Assembly: GCF_023822005.2 (NCBI RefSeq)
Contig: NZ_CP098806.1
Coordinates: 4,154,001 to 4,218,000, forward strand
DNA length: 64,000 nt
Source: Dyadobacter fanqingshengii
Lineage (GTDB): Bacteria > Bacteroidota > Bacteroidia > Cytophagales > Spirosomataceae
Reading direction: 5' to 3'
Shown: piece by piece, positions 8,836 to 18,798 of the stretch
Layout of the letters: each line of letters starts with the position of its first letter
How positions within the stretch are numbered: position 1 is the first letter of the stretch
Notes under the pieces: model-generated
Told to the model about the DNA's origin: nothing
The model's database searches: none
What the model saw: only the letters and a program-made list of their open reading frames with translations
Position numbers and translations under genes: made by a program

Positions 8836-11800
8836 TTAAAAATTAGCCTTCAAACCAACGGACAACGTTCTCACCATCGGGTAAGGAGCCGGTCCGCCTT
8901 TGATCGAATTGGCCTGGATTTCCGGATCGACGCCTTTGAAGCCGGTCAGGATGAATGCGTTTTGCACGTCAGCGAAAAGCCGCACACTTTTAACATATTT
9001 GGTCAACCCGCCGGAATTGATGGTGTAGCCCAATGTAATGTTACGGATGCGCATGAAATCCCTTTTTGCAAGCCGGGTATCCAGTCCTGCATCCAGCGCA
9101 ATCGCTGCCTCGTTATATGCAGCGCCTGGCAATGTTCCGGTCGGATTTGCCGTGCTCCAAGCGTCCTTGATCCGCTCCGTACCACTCTGATTTCCCGACA
9201 ATAAACCCACAGGATCACCCCATAATGTCGTGAAATCATTGCCCCAAGCCCCATATTGACCATACATGAACACGCTCAGGTCAAATTTGCCGTAAGTGAA
9301 ATTGTTACCAAACCCGATGATCGCCTTGGGAATGCCCGAGTAACTTTTCACATCGTTGAAATCCAGTTTGCCGTCTCCATTGTTATCCACAAAAAGCGGG
9401 TTACCAGGCTTGCTTGCTCCGGCTGGCTGCCACGCGGGCACCTCTTGTCCGGCCTGCAAAATGCCGTTGGTTTGGTATACATAAATAATGTCGCCGCCCA
9501 CAGGATCATTCACATTGCCATATTGTGCAGGCGGATCATTCGGGAAACGCTCCACCCAGCGGTTTTTGAAATGCGTAACATTGAATGTGGTATTCCAGCT
9601 GAAATCATTGGTTTTCACATTCTCCGTATTCAAACTCACCTCAAAACCTTTACGACGCTGATGTCCGCCGTTGATCGGTGAAGTGGAGATGATTGACAAT
9701 TGCTGTGTCGTCGCGCTGCTCAGCAAACGCGTGCGATTTTCTGTAAAAACGTCCACAGAACCGGTAATGCGCTCTTTGAACAAACCAAAATCCAGACCGG
9801 CATTGAATGTCTTCGTAATAGGCCAGCGCAAATTTGGATTATCAAATGCCGTGAGACGGTAAGGGAAATAAACCACCGAGCCATTATTGAAGGTAACCGC
9901 ATTAGGATCAGCCCCATACGCACCATAAGCCACGCTACCCGGACGTTCGCCCGTGGTGCCATAACTCGCACGCAGTTTCAATGTGCTGATGGTTTTAATA
10001 TCCTGCATAAATGCCTCATTATTAATCTTCCAACCCGCTGAAACCGATGGGAAATACTGGTATTTGTTATCCGGGAAAAACTTGTCTGCACCATCGCGAC
10101 GAACCGTCAGCGAAAGCAGGTAACGGTCCAGAAAATCGAAATTGCTGCGGATAAAGAACGAGCGCAGCTTGTTGATGCCCCGATAAGAGCCAACGATCTT
10201 CGGACCAGTGGCAGAACCGAGATTGTCCGTATTGATCGCATCCTGCATGTTGGAAGTTTCGATGCTGAAACCGGAGAAATCTTCCAGATATTGGCCTACG
10301 CCCGTCACGACATCCAGGTTCAGCCAGTCGCCGAATGATTTTTTGTAGGACATGGTCGCTTCCATCGTCTGGTTTTGACGGCGCGTTTGAGCCAGAGAAG
10401 CCCGCGCCCGGTAAAGTTGTCCATAGAAGACGGTCACCGGAATGTAAAAATCACGAACCGAATATTCGCTGTTATTGCCATATAGCAACTTGGCAGTCAA
10501 TGTGTTTGGAATAATATCAATGTCCAGCGAAGTGTTCGCAAGCAAGCCTTGCGCCTTCGTTTTGTCTTTGATATCCAATAATGAAACCGGATTTCCGGTC
10601 ACGGCAAACTGGCTGAAAGTGCCATCTGTGTTGTAAACCGGAACATTGGAAGGATACGCCAATGCAGCCTGCAAAGCATTAAAGCCCTGGTTACCCGAGC
10701 CACCCGTTTGCCAGCCCGCCTGCGGATTGGTGTAAGCATTGCGGTTTGCATTCACATTTACATTAAGCCTGAATATTTTACTCAAAACAAAAGACACATT
10801 CAACCTGCCCGAAAATCGAGTCAAATCGGACTTTTTCATTGAGCCAACCTGATTGAAATAGTTACCCGAGAAGAAGTAAGTCGCCTTTTCAGTGCCGCCA
10901 TTGACGCTTACATTGTGGTTGTCCACGCTGCCCGCACGTAAAACCTGGTCCAGCCAGTCCGTTCCAACGCCTGCACTTTGGATTTCCTGATCCGTGTATT
11001 TTTGTGCATAGCCGCTCAGGTCGGAAGCAACATTCCCAAATGGCGCCATGTTCCGGTCCGACTGGTATTTATCTTTGCTCAACTGATTGTAATACAGCAT
11101 ATAATCGGCTGCATTCAGCGGTTTGAGGTAAGGCATGTTATTAGAAAATGAGTGACTGCCATCGTAAGTCACACTCATGCGGCCCGCTTTTCCTTTTTTA
11201 GTCGTTATGATCATTACGCCATTGGCAGCTGAAACGCCATAAATTGCCGCGCTCGCGTCTTTCAGGAATTCAATGGATTCAATGTCATTGGGATTCAAAC
11301 CCGCCAATCCGCCTCGGTTAACACCCTGAATTTCAACAGAACCATTGCCTGGCTCCATGCTGCTGCTTGGATATACAACACCGTCAATCACCAGCAAAGG
11401 ATCGCCTTTCCCGCGGATTGAAACGGAGATATTTCCACCCGGCTGCGAGCTTTGCTGCGTCACCTGCAAACCCGCCGCACGACCAAAAAGCAGTTCCGAA
11501 ACATTGTTATTGGCCGAAGTCGGGATTTTGGTAGGATCCACTTTCGCGATGGCCGTCGTCAGGTTCCGCTTGGCCGTTGTTCCATAACCAACTACGACAA
11601 CCTCGTCCAGATTCTGCGTATCTGCGGCCAGTTTAACATCGATTGTCGTTCGGTTTGCAATGGCGATTTCCTGTTTGATATAACCTATAAAAGAAAAAAC
11701 AAGCACCTGATCTCCCGTCGGCACATTCAGCGAATAGTCGCCATTCTGATCCGTGGAAGTCCCACTGTTATTGCCTTTCAACACCACGTTCACCCCGGGC

Positions 11801-11943
11801 AGCCCACCGCCGGAATTGTCAGTCACTTTCCCCTTTACAACCGCCTGCTGCGCAAAAAGAAGCGTGCAGGAAGCCATCAGGAAAATCTGCAGGAGCAGTA
11901 ATTTTTTCTTCATCGGATGATGGATTAAGTTTAGATTTTTCAT
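8836..11943 (-). CDS. susC: SusC/RagA-type TonB-dependent outer-membrane transporter
   Basis: About 1035 residues. After the signal peptide (ending LLFAQQ) comes a carboxypeptidase-regulatory-like beta-sandwich domain (VVKGKVTDNSGGGLPGVNVV), then the TonB box region (DEVVVVGYGTTAKRNLTTA), the plug with FLKDASAAIYGVSAANGVMI, and a 22-strand barrel ending in the hydrophobic VGLKANF. It imports glycan fragments with SusD, energised by TonB. The frame stays open to 11961; ATGs exist at 11961, 11943 and 11913. I chose 11943, but 11913 gives the most classical signal peptide. First gene of the operon, divergent from the hybrid sensor gene. Confidence 0.95.
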   Translation of the reverse strand: MKNLNLIHHPMKKKLLLLQIFLMASCTLLFAQQAVVKGKVTDNSGGGLPGVNVVLKGNNSGTSTDQNGDYSLNVPTGDQVLVFSFIGYIKQEIAIANRTTIDVKLAADTQNLDEVVVVGYGTTAKRNLTTAIAKVDPTKIPTSANNNVSELLFGRAAGLQVTQQSSQPGGNISVSIRGKGDPLLVIDGVVYPSSSMEPGNGSVEIQGVNRGGLAGLNPNDIESIEFLKDASAAIYGVSAANGVMIITTKKGKAGRMSVTYDGSHSFSNNMPYLKPLNAADYMLYYNQLSKDKYQSDRNMAPFGNVASDLSGYAQKYTDQEIQSAGVGTDWLDQVLRAGSVDNHNVSVNGGTEKATYFFSGNYFNQVGSMKKSDLTRFSGRLNVSFVLSKIFRLNVNVNANRNAYTNPQAGWQTGGSGNQGFNALQAALAYPSNVPVYNTDGTFSQFAVTGNPVSLLDIKDKTKAQGLLANTSLDIDIIPNTLTAKLLYGNNSEYSVRDFYIPVTVFYGQLYRARASLAQTRRQNQTMEATMSYKKSFGDWLNLDVVTGVGQYLEDFSGFSIETSNMQDAINTDNLGSATGPKIVGSYRGINKLRSFFIRSNFDFLDRYLLSLTVRRDGADKFFPDNKYQYFPSVSAGWKINNEAFMQDIKTISTLKLRASYGTTGERPGSVAYGAYGADPNAVTFNNGSVVYFPYRLTAFDNPNLRWPITKTFNAGLDFGLFKERITGSVDVFTENRTRLLSSATTQQLSIISTSPINGGHQRRKGFEVSLNTENVKTNDFSWNTTFNVTHFKNRWVERFPNDPPAQYGNVNDPVGGDIIYVYQTNGILQAGQEVPAWQPAGASKPGNPLFVDNNGDGKLDFNDVKSYSGIPKAIIGFGNNFTYGKFDLSVFMYGQYGAWGNDFTTLWGDPVGLLSGNQSGTERIKDAWSTANPTGTLPGAAYNEAAIALDAGLDTRLAKRDFMRIRNITLGYTINSGGLTKYVKSVRLFADVQNAFILTGFKGVDPEIQANSIKGGPAPYPMVRTLSVGLKANF

Positions 11944-12081
11944 TGTAATTTCATGCTGCAAGGTAAATTGACCACTGAAATTCGATTAGAAATAATCTGA
12001 CGCAAAGCGATAATTTTCTGATATTTGTCTGGCATAAATTATATTTTTTGTTCAAAAAGTCAGTTTTTACACCAAAAGAGA

Positions 12082-15000
12082 ATGCATCGGGCCGATTTGA
12101 TCAGCAGAACGTGGGGGACTATTTTCTTTTTATTACTGACTTGCCTGCATACACGCGGACAGGAAAAATTCTTCAACTCGCTCTCCATCCGTGAAGGCTT
12201 GCCGACCAACCTCATCAATGCAGTCGTGCAGGACCGTAATAACTTCATCTGGATAGCAACCGGCGACGGACTGGCGCGTTACGACGGCTATCATTTCAGG
12301 ATTTTCAAAAAAGGAGAAACGGCGAATTCCATTCCAAGCAACGGCGTGCAGGCGATTTATGCCGACGGCGACAATCTCTGGATCGGGACCGGGAAAGGGT
12401 TATGCAAAATTAACACAATCACCTTCGCCATCACCCGCATTGCCACTGGAACGAATACTAATATACGTTGTATTTCGAAGGATCGCGAGGGCCAGCTTTG
12501 GCTTGGTACAGTTTCGGGGCTTGTCAGGTACAACGCGCAAAACGGATCATTCGAAACGCTCACGACGCAAAACAGCCGACTCAGTCACAACACGGTCCGT
12601 ACAATATTTCAGGATAAAAAGGGCACATTATGGGTTGGGACTTACGATGGGCTGAATAAACTGAATCCGAAAATAAAAACTTTCACGGTTTTTGACCTGA
12701 AAAGAAAAGGAACTTCGCCTTTGAAAAACAACCTGATCTGCGACATTAAAGCCGTTGCCGGGAACGATTCACTGATTTGGGTAGGCACAGATACGGGCCT
12801 TTGCAGCTTTAACACCATTACCGGCGAGCACAAAAATCAAAGCGACGAAATTGAGTTTAGTAATGATGTGGTGAAAGCCATTTACACCGATAAAGACCGG
12901 AATGTGTGGCTGGGAACTGATTTTGGTTTAAATGTCTATGACCCGCAGAGTGGCAAAAACGAACGTTATTTTCATAATCCGCAGTCGCCCTATTCGATTG
13001 CTAACAATGTAATCTGGCAGATTTTTGAAGATCAGGCGGGTGTGCTCTGGTTCGTGACTTCCAATGGGATCAGTAAGATAAATCAGCTTGACAATTTGTA
13101 CCAATATCACCGGGTCACCCAGCAATTTGGCGAGCAAACGATTGGTAATCAGGTTAAATCTTTTGTAGTTGGCAAAAACGGCATTTACTGGATCGGGACA
13201 TTGCACGGCATGATCCGCTATGATCCGAAGACAGGCCAAAGCCGGAAATTTGACGTGGATTCCCCTGAAAAAAGCCGGTTACTGATCAACAATGTCACCG
13301 TTTTGCATGAAGGCCGCGACGGGCGCATTTGGATCGGGACGGTGGCGGGAATTAATGTCTGGGATGATGAAAAACAGGCAATGCAGGCGCTTACGGCCAG
13401 TAAAACCAATGGACTTGCTTCGAATTACATTAATAATTTCGTGGAAACATTGGACGGCTCATTGCTGGTAGGAACCTGGGAAGGCGGTATTTTTCGCGCA
13501 AATGGCGATTTACAGACGCCGAAAAACCTGCATTTTGAACTGTTCTCAAAAGCCGAGACAGACAAGTTCCTGTATGACAAAGCATCGCTATGGCTCGTTG
13601 AATTTGATGAGCTTTTTCGACTGGACTTAAAAACTGGCGTGAAAAAAAAGGTCGTTCCATTTGCCCGCGTTGCAGAACGGAAAACGATCAGCAGCTTCTT
13701 TCTGGCAAAAAGCGGGCGCATTTGGGCGGCGACCGAAACGGGATTGATCGAATATAATCCAGCCTCCGACAAAGCCACTTTTCACGCAATTCCAAACCAT
13801 AGTTTAGCCAGGACAGCGATCACGGAGGATAGCAACGGGAACATTTGGGCTACTACCAGCACGGCTCTTGAAAAATTTGCACCTGCCAGTCAGAAAGTCG
13901 AGTTTTATCCATTGAATAAAAATTTGCCACTCAAAAGTTTCTATGCAGGTTGCGTCGCCAGATCCGCTTCCGGCGAATTGTTTTTTGGCGGTGACAATGG
14001 CTACATCTCATTTTCCCCCGAAAAAGCGATTGCGAACAGATATCAGCCCAAGGTGTTTGTAACGAATTTATTGCTGAACAACCAGGAAGTTGAGATCGGC
14101 GAAAAAGTCAATGACCGGGTGATCCTGGACCGCGACATTTCGTTTATGCCCGAAATTGAGCTTGATTATGGTCAGCGGGCGCTTGAAATCCAGTTTGCGG
14201 CATTGCATTTCTGGCAGCCGGAAGTGAACACGTATTCGTATAAACTCGAAGGAGCCGATGAAGACTGGACGACGACTTCCGGGGACAAAAATTTTGCTGT
14301 ATACTCCAATTTGACGCCGGGAACGTACATTTTCAAAGTAAAAGGGACCAATAACAACGGGATATGGAGCGGCGAAACGAGCACAACGAGGATCATTGTT
14401 AACCCGCCATTCTTCCTGAGCAAAGGCTTTCTGACATTGTATCTGGTGTTGATCGCAGCCGGAATTTATTTTGCATTGAAAATTTATTCGGGCCGCATTA
14501 AGCTGGAAAATGAGTTGAAGATCAGCAAGCTGGAAATTGCACATGCCGAGGAAATTGAGCAAACCAAGGAGCAGTTTTTTACCAATATTTCCCACGAACT
14601 CCGCACGCCCATCAGCCTGATCCTGCCTCCTATTCACCAGATTATGAAGGATGGGAAACTAAATGCAGATAATTTCAAGCTGATTTCTTTGGCCGAAAAG
14701 AACTCACACAGGCTGCTGCGGGTCGTGAACCAGATTCTGGATTTTAAGAAAATGCAAAGCGATACGCTTTATCTGAACACGACCAAAGTGGAGATTGTGA
14801 GTTTGCTGCATGAGCTTTATTCCCACTTCGCCGACAAAGCCACGCGGCATGAGATCAACTATACATTTACGAGCAGCACGCCGGAATTTGAAATGTTTGC
14901 CGATGTTGAAAAAGTGGAAACAATGGTCCTCAATCTGCTTTCAAATGCATTTAAATTTACACCAAAAGGCGGAACAATCCAGCTGAACATTGACATTATT

Positions 15001-16146
15001 AACACACCCGACTCCCCTGAGAGCATGGTTCAAATACGCATCTCAGACACAGGAACAGGCATTTCAGCCGAAGACCAGGCACGCATTTTCGAACGTTTTT
15101 ACCAAACAACCGAGTCCAGAAAACGAGAAATGGGCTCAGGAATCGGGCTGGCGCTTACCCTTGAATATGTAAAAATGCACCACGGTGAAATAACCCTGGA
15201 CAGTGAGCCGGGAAAAGGAAGCGTTTTCACTGTTTTGTTACCAAAAGGCAATGCGGATCAGCTCGTTGCGCAGGATAGCGAAATCGACACTTATCCGGTG
15301 TTCAATGCTGCATTTGCGAACCAGACGGAAGTGGAGACATTGTTGCCGGGAACCGAAAAACCATTGCTTCTGATTGTGGAAGACAACCCGGATATGGTTG
15401 ATTTTATTCGCATTAGTCTGAATGAAAAATACCGTTTCGTGATTGCTGGCGACGGTGAAGAAGGTTTGAGAAAAGCCTCAGAATTCCTGCCGGATGTGAT
15501 CATTTCCGACATTATGATGCCGGTCATGGATGGATTAACCTTTTGTAAATCAATCAAAAGCGATCTGAAAACCAGCCAGCTTTCGGTAATCCTGCTGACG
15601 GCCAGAAGTCTTACCTCTCAGAAGATCGAAGGAATCAGAACAGGAGCCGACGCGTACATTACCAAACCATTTGACATTGAGCTACTTGACGCGCAAATAG
15701 GCAATCTTTTGCAACGAAAAAAAGAACTGACAGCCTACTTCCGGCACGAGCTGATCGTGACACCGGCCGCCCAAGATGGCAAGGAAAATATGGACGATAA
15801 GTTTGTCAAAAAAGTGATGAGCGTTATCGAAGCACACATTTCCGATCCCGATTTCACTGTGGAAATTCTGGGTTCAGAAATTGGCATGAGCTCCGCACAT
15901 TTATCCAGAAAACTCAAATCACTCACCCAATTCTCCGCCAACGAGATCATTAAAAAGTACCGCATCAAAAAGGCGTCGCTGCTGCTTGAAAATAAAGGAG
16001 GAAACATTTCAGAAGTCATGTACGACGTTGGGTTTTCGAATCTTTCTTATTTCTCGAAATGCTTCCGGGAAGAGTTTGGAGTGACGCCGAAGGAGTATGT
16101 GAAGAAGGAGGGGAGGAAGTTTGAGATAGACTTATCGGCCCGGTAA
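12082..16146 (+). CDS. Hybrid two-component sensor-regulator (HTCS) controlling the PUL
   Basis: About 1354 residues from the ATG at 12082, preceded by AAAAGAG; the frame stays open to a TTG at 12025. In order: signal peptide/anchor (FFLLLTCLHTRGQ), a periplasmic two-bladed reg_prop beta-propeller region with many W(I/L)GT repeats, a Y_Y_Y domain (NTYSYKLEGADEDW), one membrane helix (LTLYLVLIAAGIYFAL), HisKA with phospho-acceptor His838 in SHELRTP, HATPase_c with DTGTGI and GSGIGLAL, a receiver domain with phospho-acceptor Asp1143 in ISDIMMPVMDG, and an AraC-type HTH at the C-terminus (GFSNLSYFSKCFREEFG). Such proteins sense a glycan breakdown product and activate the adjacent sus operon. It lies divergent from susC, which supports that role. 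Confidence 0.95.
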   Translation: MHRADLISRTWGTIFFLLLTCLHTRGQEKFFNSLSIREGLPTNLINAVVQDRNNFIWIATGDGLARYDGYHFRIFKKGETANSIPSNGVQAIYADGDNLWIGTGKGLCKINTITFAITRIATGTNTNIRCISKDREGQLWLGTVSGLVRYNAQNGSFETLTTQNSRLSHNTVRTIFQDKKGTLWVGTYDGLNKLNPKIKTFTVFDLKRKGTSPLKNNLICDIKAVAGNDSLIWVGTDTGLCSFNTITGEHKNQSDEIEFSNDVVKAIYTDKDRNVWLGTDFGLNVYDPQSGKNERYFHNPQSPYSIANNVIWQIFEDQAGVLWFVTSNGISKINQLDNLYQYHRVTQQFGEQTIGNQVKSFVVGKNGIYWIGTLHGMIRYDPKTGQSRKFDVDSPEKSRLLINNVTVLHEGRDGRIWIGTVAGINVWDDEKQAMQALTASKTNGLASNYINNFVETLDGSLLVGTWEGGIFRANGDLQTPKNLHFELFSKAETDKFLYDKASLWLVEFDELFRLDLKTGVKKKVVPFARVAERKTISSFFLAKSGRIWAATETGLIEYNPASDKATFHAIPNHSLARTAITEDSNGNIWATTSTALEKFAPASQKVEFYPLNKNLPLKSFYAGCVARSASGELFFGGDNGYISFSPEKAIANRYQPKVFVTNLLLNNQEVEIGEKVNDRVILDRDISFMPEIELDYGQRALEIQFAALHFWQPEVNTYSYKLEGADEDWTTTSGDKNFAVYSNLTPGTYIFKVKGTNNNGIWSGETSTTRIIVNPPFFLSKGFLTLYLVLIAAGIYFALKIYSGRIKLENELKISKLEIAHAEEIEQTKEQFFTNISHELRTPISLILPPIHQIMKDGKLNADNFKLISLAEKNSHRLLRVVNQILDFKKMQSDTLYLNTTKVEIVSLLHELYSHFADKATRHEINYTFTSSTPEFEMFADVEKVETMVLNLLSNAFKFTPKGGTIQLNIDIINTPDSPESMVQIRISDTGTGISAEDQARIFERFYQTTESRKREMGSGIGLALTLEYVKMHHGEITLDSEPGKGSVFTVLLPKGNADQLVAQDSEIDTYPVFNAAFANQTEVETLLPGTEKPLLLIVEDNPDMVDFIRISLNEKYRFVIAGDGEEGLRKASEFLPDVIISDIMMPVMDGLTFCKSIKSDLKTSQLSVILLTARSLTSQKIEGIRTGADAYITKPFDIELLDAQIGNLLQRKKELTAYFRHELIVTPAAQDGKENMDDKFVKKVMSVIEAHISDPDFTVEILGSEIGMSSAHLSRKLKSLTQFSANEIIKKYRIKKASLLLENKGGNISEVMYDVGFSNLSYFSKCFREEFGVTPKEYVKKEGRKFEIDLSAR

Positions 16147-16186
16147 CTTACATCGCACCGGCACAATATTAAGGTGGGTAATGCCT

Positions 16187-16432
16187 TTAGATGATTTTAA
16201 TGCGGACCGGCCCCTTGATATTCTTTACATCAACAGGTATTCCCTTTTGTGTTATTGCTATGCTACCTTTGTTATGCAAATCAATGGCTACCCCGCGTAC
16301 ATCTTTCATATGCTTTCGCCAGTCGTCAGGGAATAGCATCCGTGCAATTTCAGAAGGACAGGTACTTTTCTCAGTGCCACGATGTATGGCAGTAGATAGG
16401 ATGGTTGTCGCTATTTTCTCGTAATGCTGCAT
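16187..16432 (-). CDS. DUF3253 family small protein
   Basis: 81 residues, matching the DUF3253 pattern closely: a catalytic-looking CPSEIARMLFPDDWRKHM segment, then VRGVAIDLHNKGSIAITQKG, and a terminal GPVRIKII. The fold is thought to be winged-helix-like; the function of the family is unknown. Cytoplasmic, convergent with the HTCS gene. No partner gene is apparent. Confidence 0.75.
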   Translation of the reverse strand: MQHYEKIATTILSTAIHRGTEKSTCPSEIARMLFPDDWRKHMKDVRGVAIDLHNKGSIAITQKGIPVDVKNIKGPVRIKII

Positions 16433-16928
16433 GCGTATACTACTGGAATAGGTTGTCTAGAATGTGCCGCAATGCCGATCATGCAGCGATAACCAAGGCA
16501 AAAGGCTGATGAAAAATGTCTTCCTTTCGTACATGATGACAAATATAACCATATGCTTTCAGCAGTTCACTAGGGATAAATTTATCCCTATCTGAAGCGT
16601 AAATCCCTTGATGCTGTATCACCTGGAACTGGATGGCACATTGATCAGCTCGTTAAAGATTACCGGGTAAAATTTCTATTCCCGGGAAAAAATGTACAAG
16701 CTGCATTGACTTTTATCCATTCTTCTGCGCTGCTTTCCGTGCCAACTTTGCAATGTCAAAACACAACGACAATCACTAGCGGTTAGTTGATTAACTCAAA
16801 AAATCCAAACTTACTATTCTAATGAAAAAACAACGACATCCAGGTCTTGCTGGGATAATGCTTTCCAGAACGAAGATGCCGCTTTGCGGCCGGGAATAGA
16901 TGTTTGAAATCTTTCGGCTTAGATAAAA
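16433..16928. other. Intergenic stretch, no gene recognised
   Basis: About 500 bases between the DUF3253 gene and tRNA-Arg. All frames are broken by stops. I see no RNA motif or repeat apart from the short palindrome TAGGGATAAATTTATCCCTA around 16570-16589, which is perfect and could be a regulator site. Nothing else is supported. Confidence 0.4.
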
Positions 16929-16960
16929 CAAAAAAGCGCCAATCTTGCGAAAGGCGCTTT
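16929..16960 (-). terminator. Intrinsic terminator of tRNA-Arg
   Basis: On the minus strand an 8-bp stem AAAGCGCC...GGCGCTTT (arms 16953-16960 and 16933-16940, 12-nt loop) is followed by a T-rich run. It lies directly downstream of the tRNA gene. Confidence 0.8.
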
Positions 16961-16965
16961 GGTTG

Positions 16966-17039
16966 TGGTCACGTAGGGATTCGAACCCCAAACCTCCTGA
17001 TCCGTAGTCAGGTGCTCTATCCAATTGAGCTACGCAACC
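16966..17039 (-). tRNA. tRNA-Arg (anticodon ACG)
   Basis: 74 nt folding into a full cloverleaf: acceptor GGTTGCG/CGTGACC (two G-U pairs), D arm GCTC/GAGC, anticodon stem CCTGA/TCAGG with loop CTACGGA (anticodon ACG, read as ICG), and T loop TTCGAAT. Discriminator A; CCA is not encoded. Reads CGN arginine codons after A34-to-I editing, the reaction of TadA, whose gene is also in this window. Confidence 0.97.
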
Positions 17040-17168
17040 TTTTATTTTTCCGATTCATCGTGGCTAATAATGCTAAGCCCTTTCTGAATTGGACTGCAAA
17101 GATAGGAAAAGTGCCTCTTTGCAGCAAATGGTTAAAGTGAAAAAAATTGAAAAAGTTTTAGTTTAATG

Positions 17169-17954
17169 CTAGCGGCCTTGAAAATCAGGGCTTTTCTTTT
17201 GTAGAAATGAGGCGATTCCTTCTTGCGCATCATAAGTTTTAAACAAACGTTCCTGGTTTTCCAGCTCATGCTGCTGCATTTTAGCCAAATCGGAATGGAA
17301 GGATTCATTCATGACGAGCTTCATGGCGCCTATGGCCTGGGTCGGGGCGTTACGGTAGTAGGCCGCGGTTTTCTCTATTTCTGCATCCAGGTCGCGAGCA
17401 GGAACAGATCTGCTGATCATGCCGATGCTGGCGGCTTCGGGGGCGTAGACTTTTCGGCCGGTGGAAGCGATTTCGAAGGCTCGGGCCATGCCGACCAAAC
17501 GCGGCAAAAAGAATGTGGCGCCGGCGTCGGGCATCAAGCCTATTTGAACAAAAAGTAAACTTAAATATGCCTCTTCCCTGGCGATGACGAGGTCGCAGGC
17601 CAATGCTAACGAACAACCTGCTCCTACCGCCAGACCATTGAGCCTGCAAATCACAGGTTTCGGGATCGTGCGGATGGCCTGAATCATAGGATTATAATAT
17701 TCCCGTAAAATCTCGCCCGCAGTTTGCCCCGAATCTGAGACATCTTTCAAATCTGCGCCGGAACAAAAAGCTTTTTCGCCAGCTCCGGTAATGATGATAA
17801 CCCGCACAGAATCATCGCTTTCGGCGGCTTTTACGGCAATGGTAATTTCGTTGATCAATGCAGGGCTAAGTGCGTGATAAACCTGAGGCCTGTTGAGCGT
17901 GATCTTGGCAATGCCGTCGGTGTTTTCGAAAAGAAGATGCTGATACATTGCCAT
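17169..17954 (-). CDS. Enoyl-CoA hydratase/isomerase family protein (PaaG-like)
   Basis: 261 residues of the crotonase fold. CSGADLKDV and the NGLAVGAGCSLALACDLVIA segment build the CoA-binding oxyanion hole. GLMPDAGATFFLPRLVG carries an Asp where hydratases often have Glu, as in PaaG, the phenylacetate-pathway ring-epoxide isomerase. Length fits. No other paa genes are near, so the substrate is open: fatty-acid beta-oxidation or aromatic degradation. It lies 13 nt downstream of the PAP2-like gene on the same strand; the two may be cotranscribed. Confidence 0.85.
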   Translation of the reverse strand: MAMYQHLLFENTDGIAKITLNRPQVYHALSPALINEITIAVKAAESDDSVRVIIITGAGEKAFCSGADLKDVSDSGQTAGEILREYYNPMIQAIRTIPKPVICRLNGLAVGAGCSLALACDLVIAREEAYLSLLFVQIGLMPDAGATFFLPRLVGMARAFEIASTGRKVYAPEAASIGMISRSVPARDLDAEIEKTAAYYRNAPTQAIGAMKLVMNESFHSDLAKMQQHELENQERLFKTYDAQEGIASFLQKKSPDFQGR

Positions 17955-17967
17955 GAAGTGTTTTTTA

Positions 17968-18606
17968 TCAAAAGAAAAAATAAACCGTCAAGCTACTCAC
18001 GAGGACTCCGCAAATGACGCCAACCGAAATTTGTCCGGGCGTGTGGGCATTTAAATGCAGTCTGGCGCTCAGCAGCCAGCCTGCGATCAGGACGGCTATG
18101 ATCAGGGGAATGAGCAATTGCGCTTCGTCGTGACGGATTAGTAAGCCCGTGAGCATGCCTATGGAGCCGCCTATGCCGGTTGCGTGTGCGCTGATTTTCC
18201 AAAACAGGCTCACTACGGTGACGATCAACAATGAAACAGTGGCGCCGCCAAGAATAATCGAGATTTGCGGGGCCAGTTCGCTGATGGGTTGGAGCTTCCA
18301 GCCAAACAGATAAGTGGCTAACCCATAAATGATTATGCAGGCTATATAAGGCAGTCTTCGCTCGGCGAGGTCGTCTACGTGCATGGTGCTGATGATGCCC
18401 GTTCTTTGGAAATAATAAACGACCAATGTGGGTGCGATGAATGTGTTCAGGAATAAAAGCAGCAGCAAACTGCCCAGCGCCGGAAGTTCAAATGCGCTTA
18501 CACCGACCAGATCTGGGGAAATGATAAATAACGTGGCAAATAAATAGGTCGTGAGGATCAGCGGGTGAAATACAACTGATAATATGAGCGCGATTCGATT
18601 GTTCAA
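17968..18606 (-). CDS. PAP2-like integral membrane protein
   Basis: 212 residues with about six membrane helices. Two short motifs resemble a degenerate PAP2 phosphatase site: SAHATG (in place of PSGH) and ARLHLNAHTPGQ (in place of SRxxxxxHxxxD). PAP2 enzymes remove phosphate from lipid substrates such as undecaprenyl pyrophosphate; whether this diverged site is active is unclear. First gene of a possible pair with the enoyl-CoA hydratase gene 13 nt downstream. Confidence 0.6.
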   Translation of the reverse strand: MNNRIALILSVVFHPLILTTYLFATLFIISPDLVGVSAFELPALGSLLLLLFLNTFIAPTLVVYYFQRTGIISTMHVDDLAERRLPYIACIIIYGLATYLFGWKLQPISELAPQISIILGGATVSLLIVTVVSLFWKISAHATGIGGSIGMLTGLLIRHDEAQLLIPLIIAVLIAGWLLSARLHLNAHTPGQISVGVICGVLVSSLTVYFFF

Positions 18607-18798
18607 GGGAGAAAGTCTTTAATCCGGATTGTAATTCACAAAATTACGCTGAAAACCAGTCTGCACAAGAGTCAGTTCACACAGAAAAGTAAGTTAGGCG
18701 CGCGGAATAGGTTTTCGTAGGGTAATTTGTAATTTTGCGGCTCATTCGGGAAGCCGGATTCACAAGCATTCAGTTAATTAAGTTTGAAATAAAATAAA

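Noticed and set aside
16610..16780. Possible remnant of a gene (frame reading WHIDQLVKDYRVKFLFPGKN)
   Set aside because: The stretch is short, has no start or conserved motif, and cannot be told from chance.
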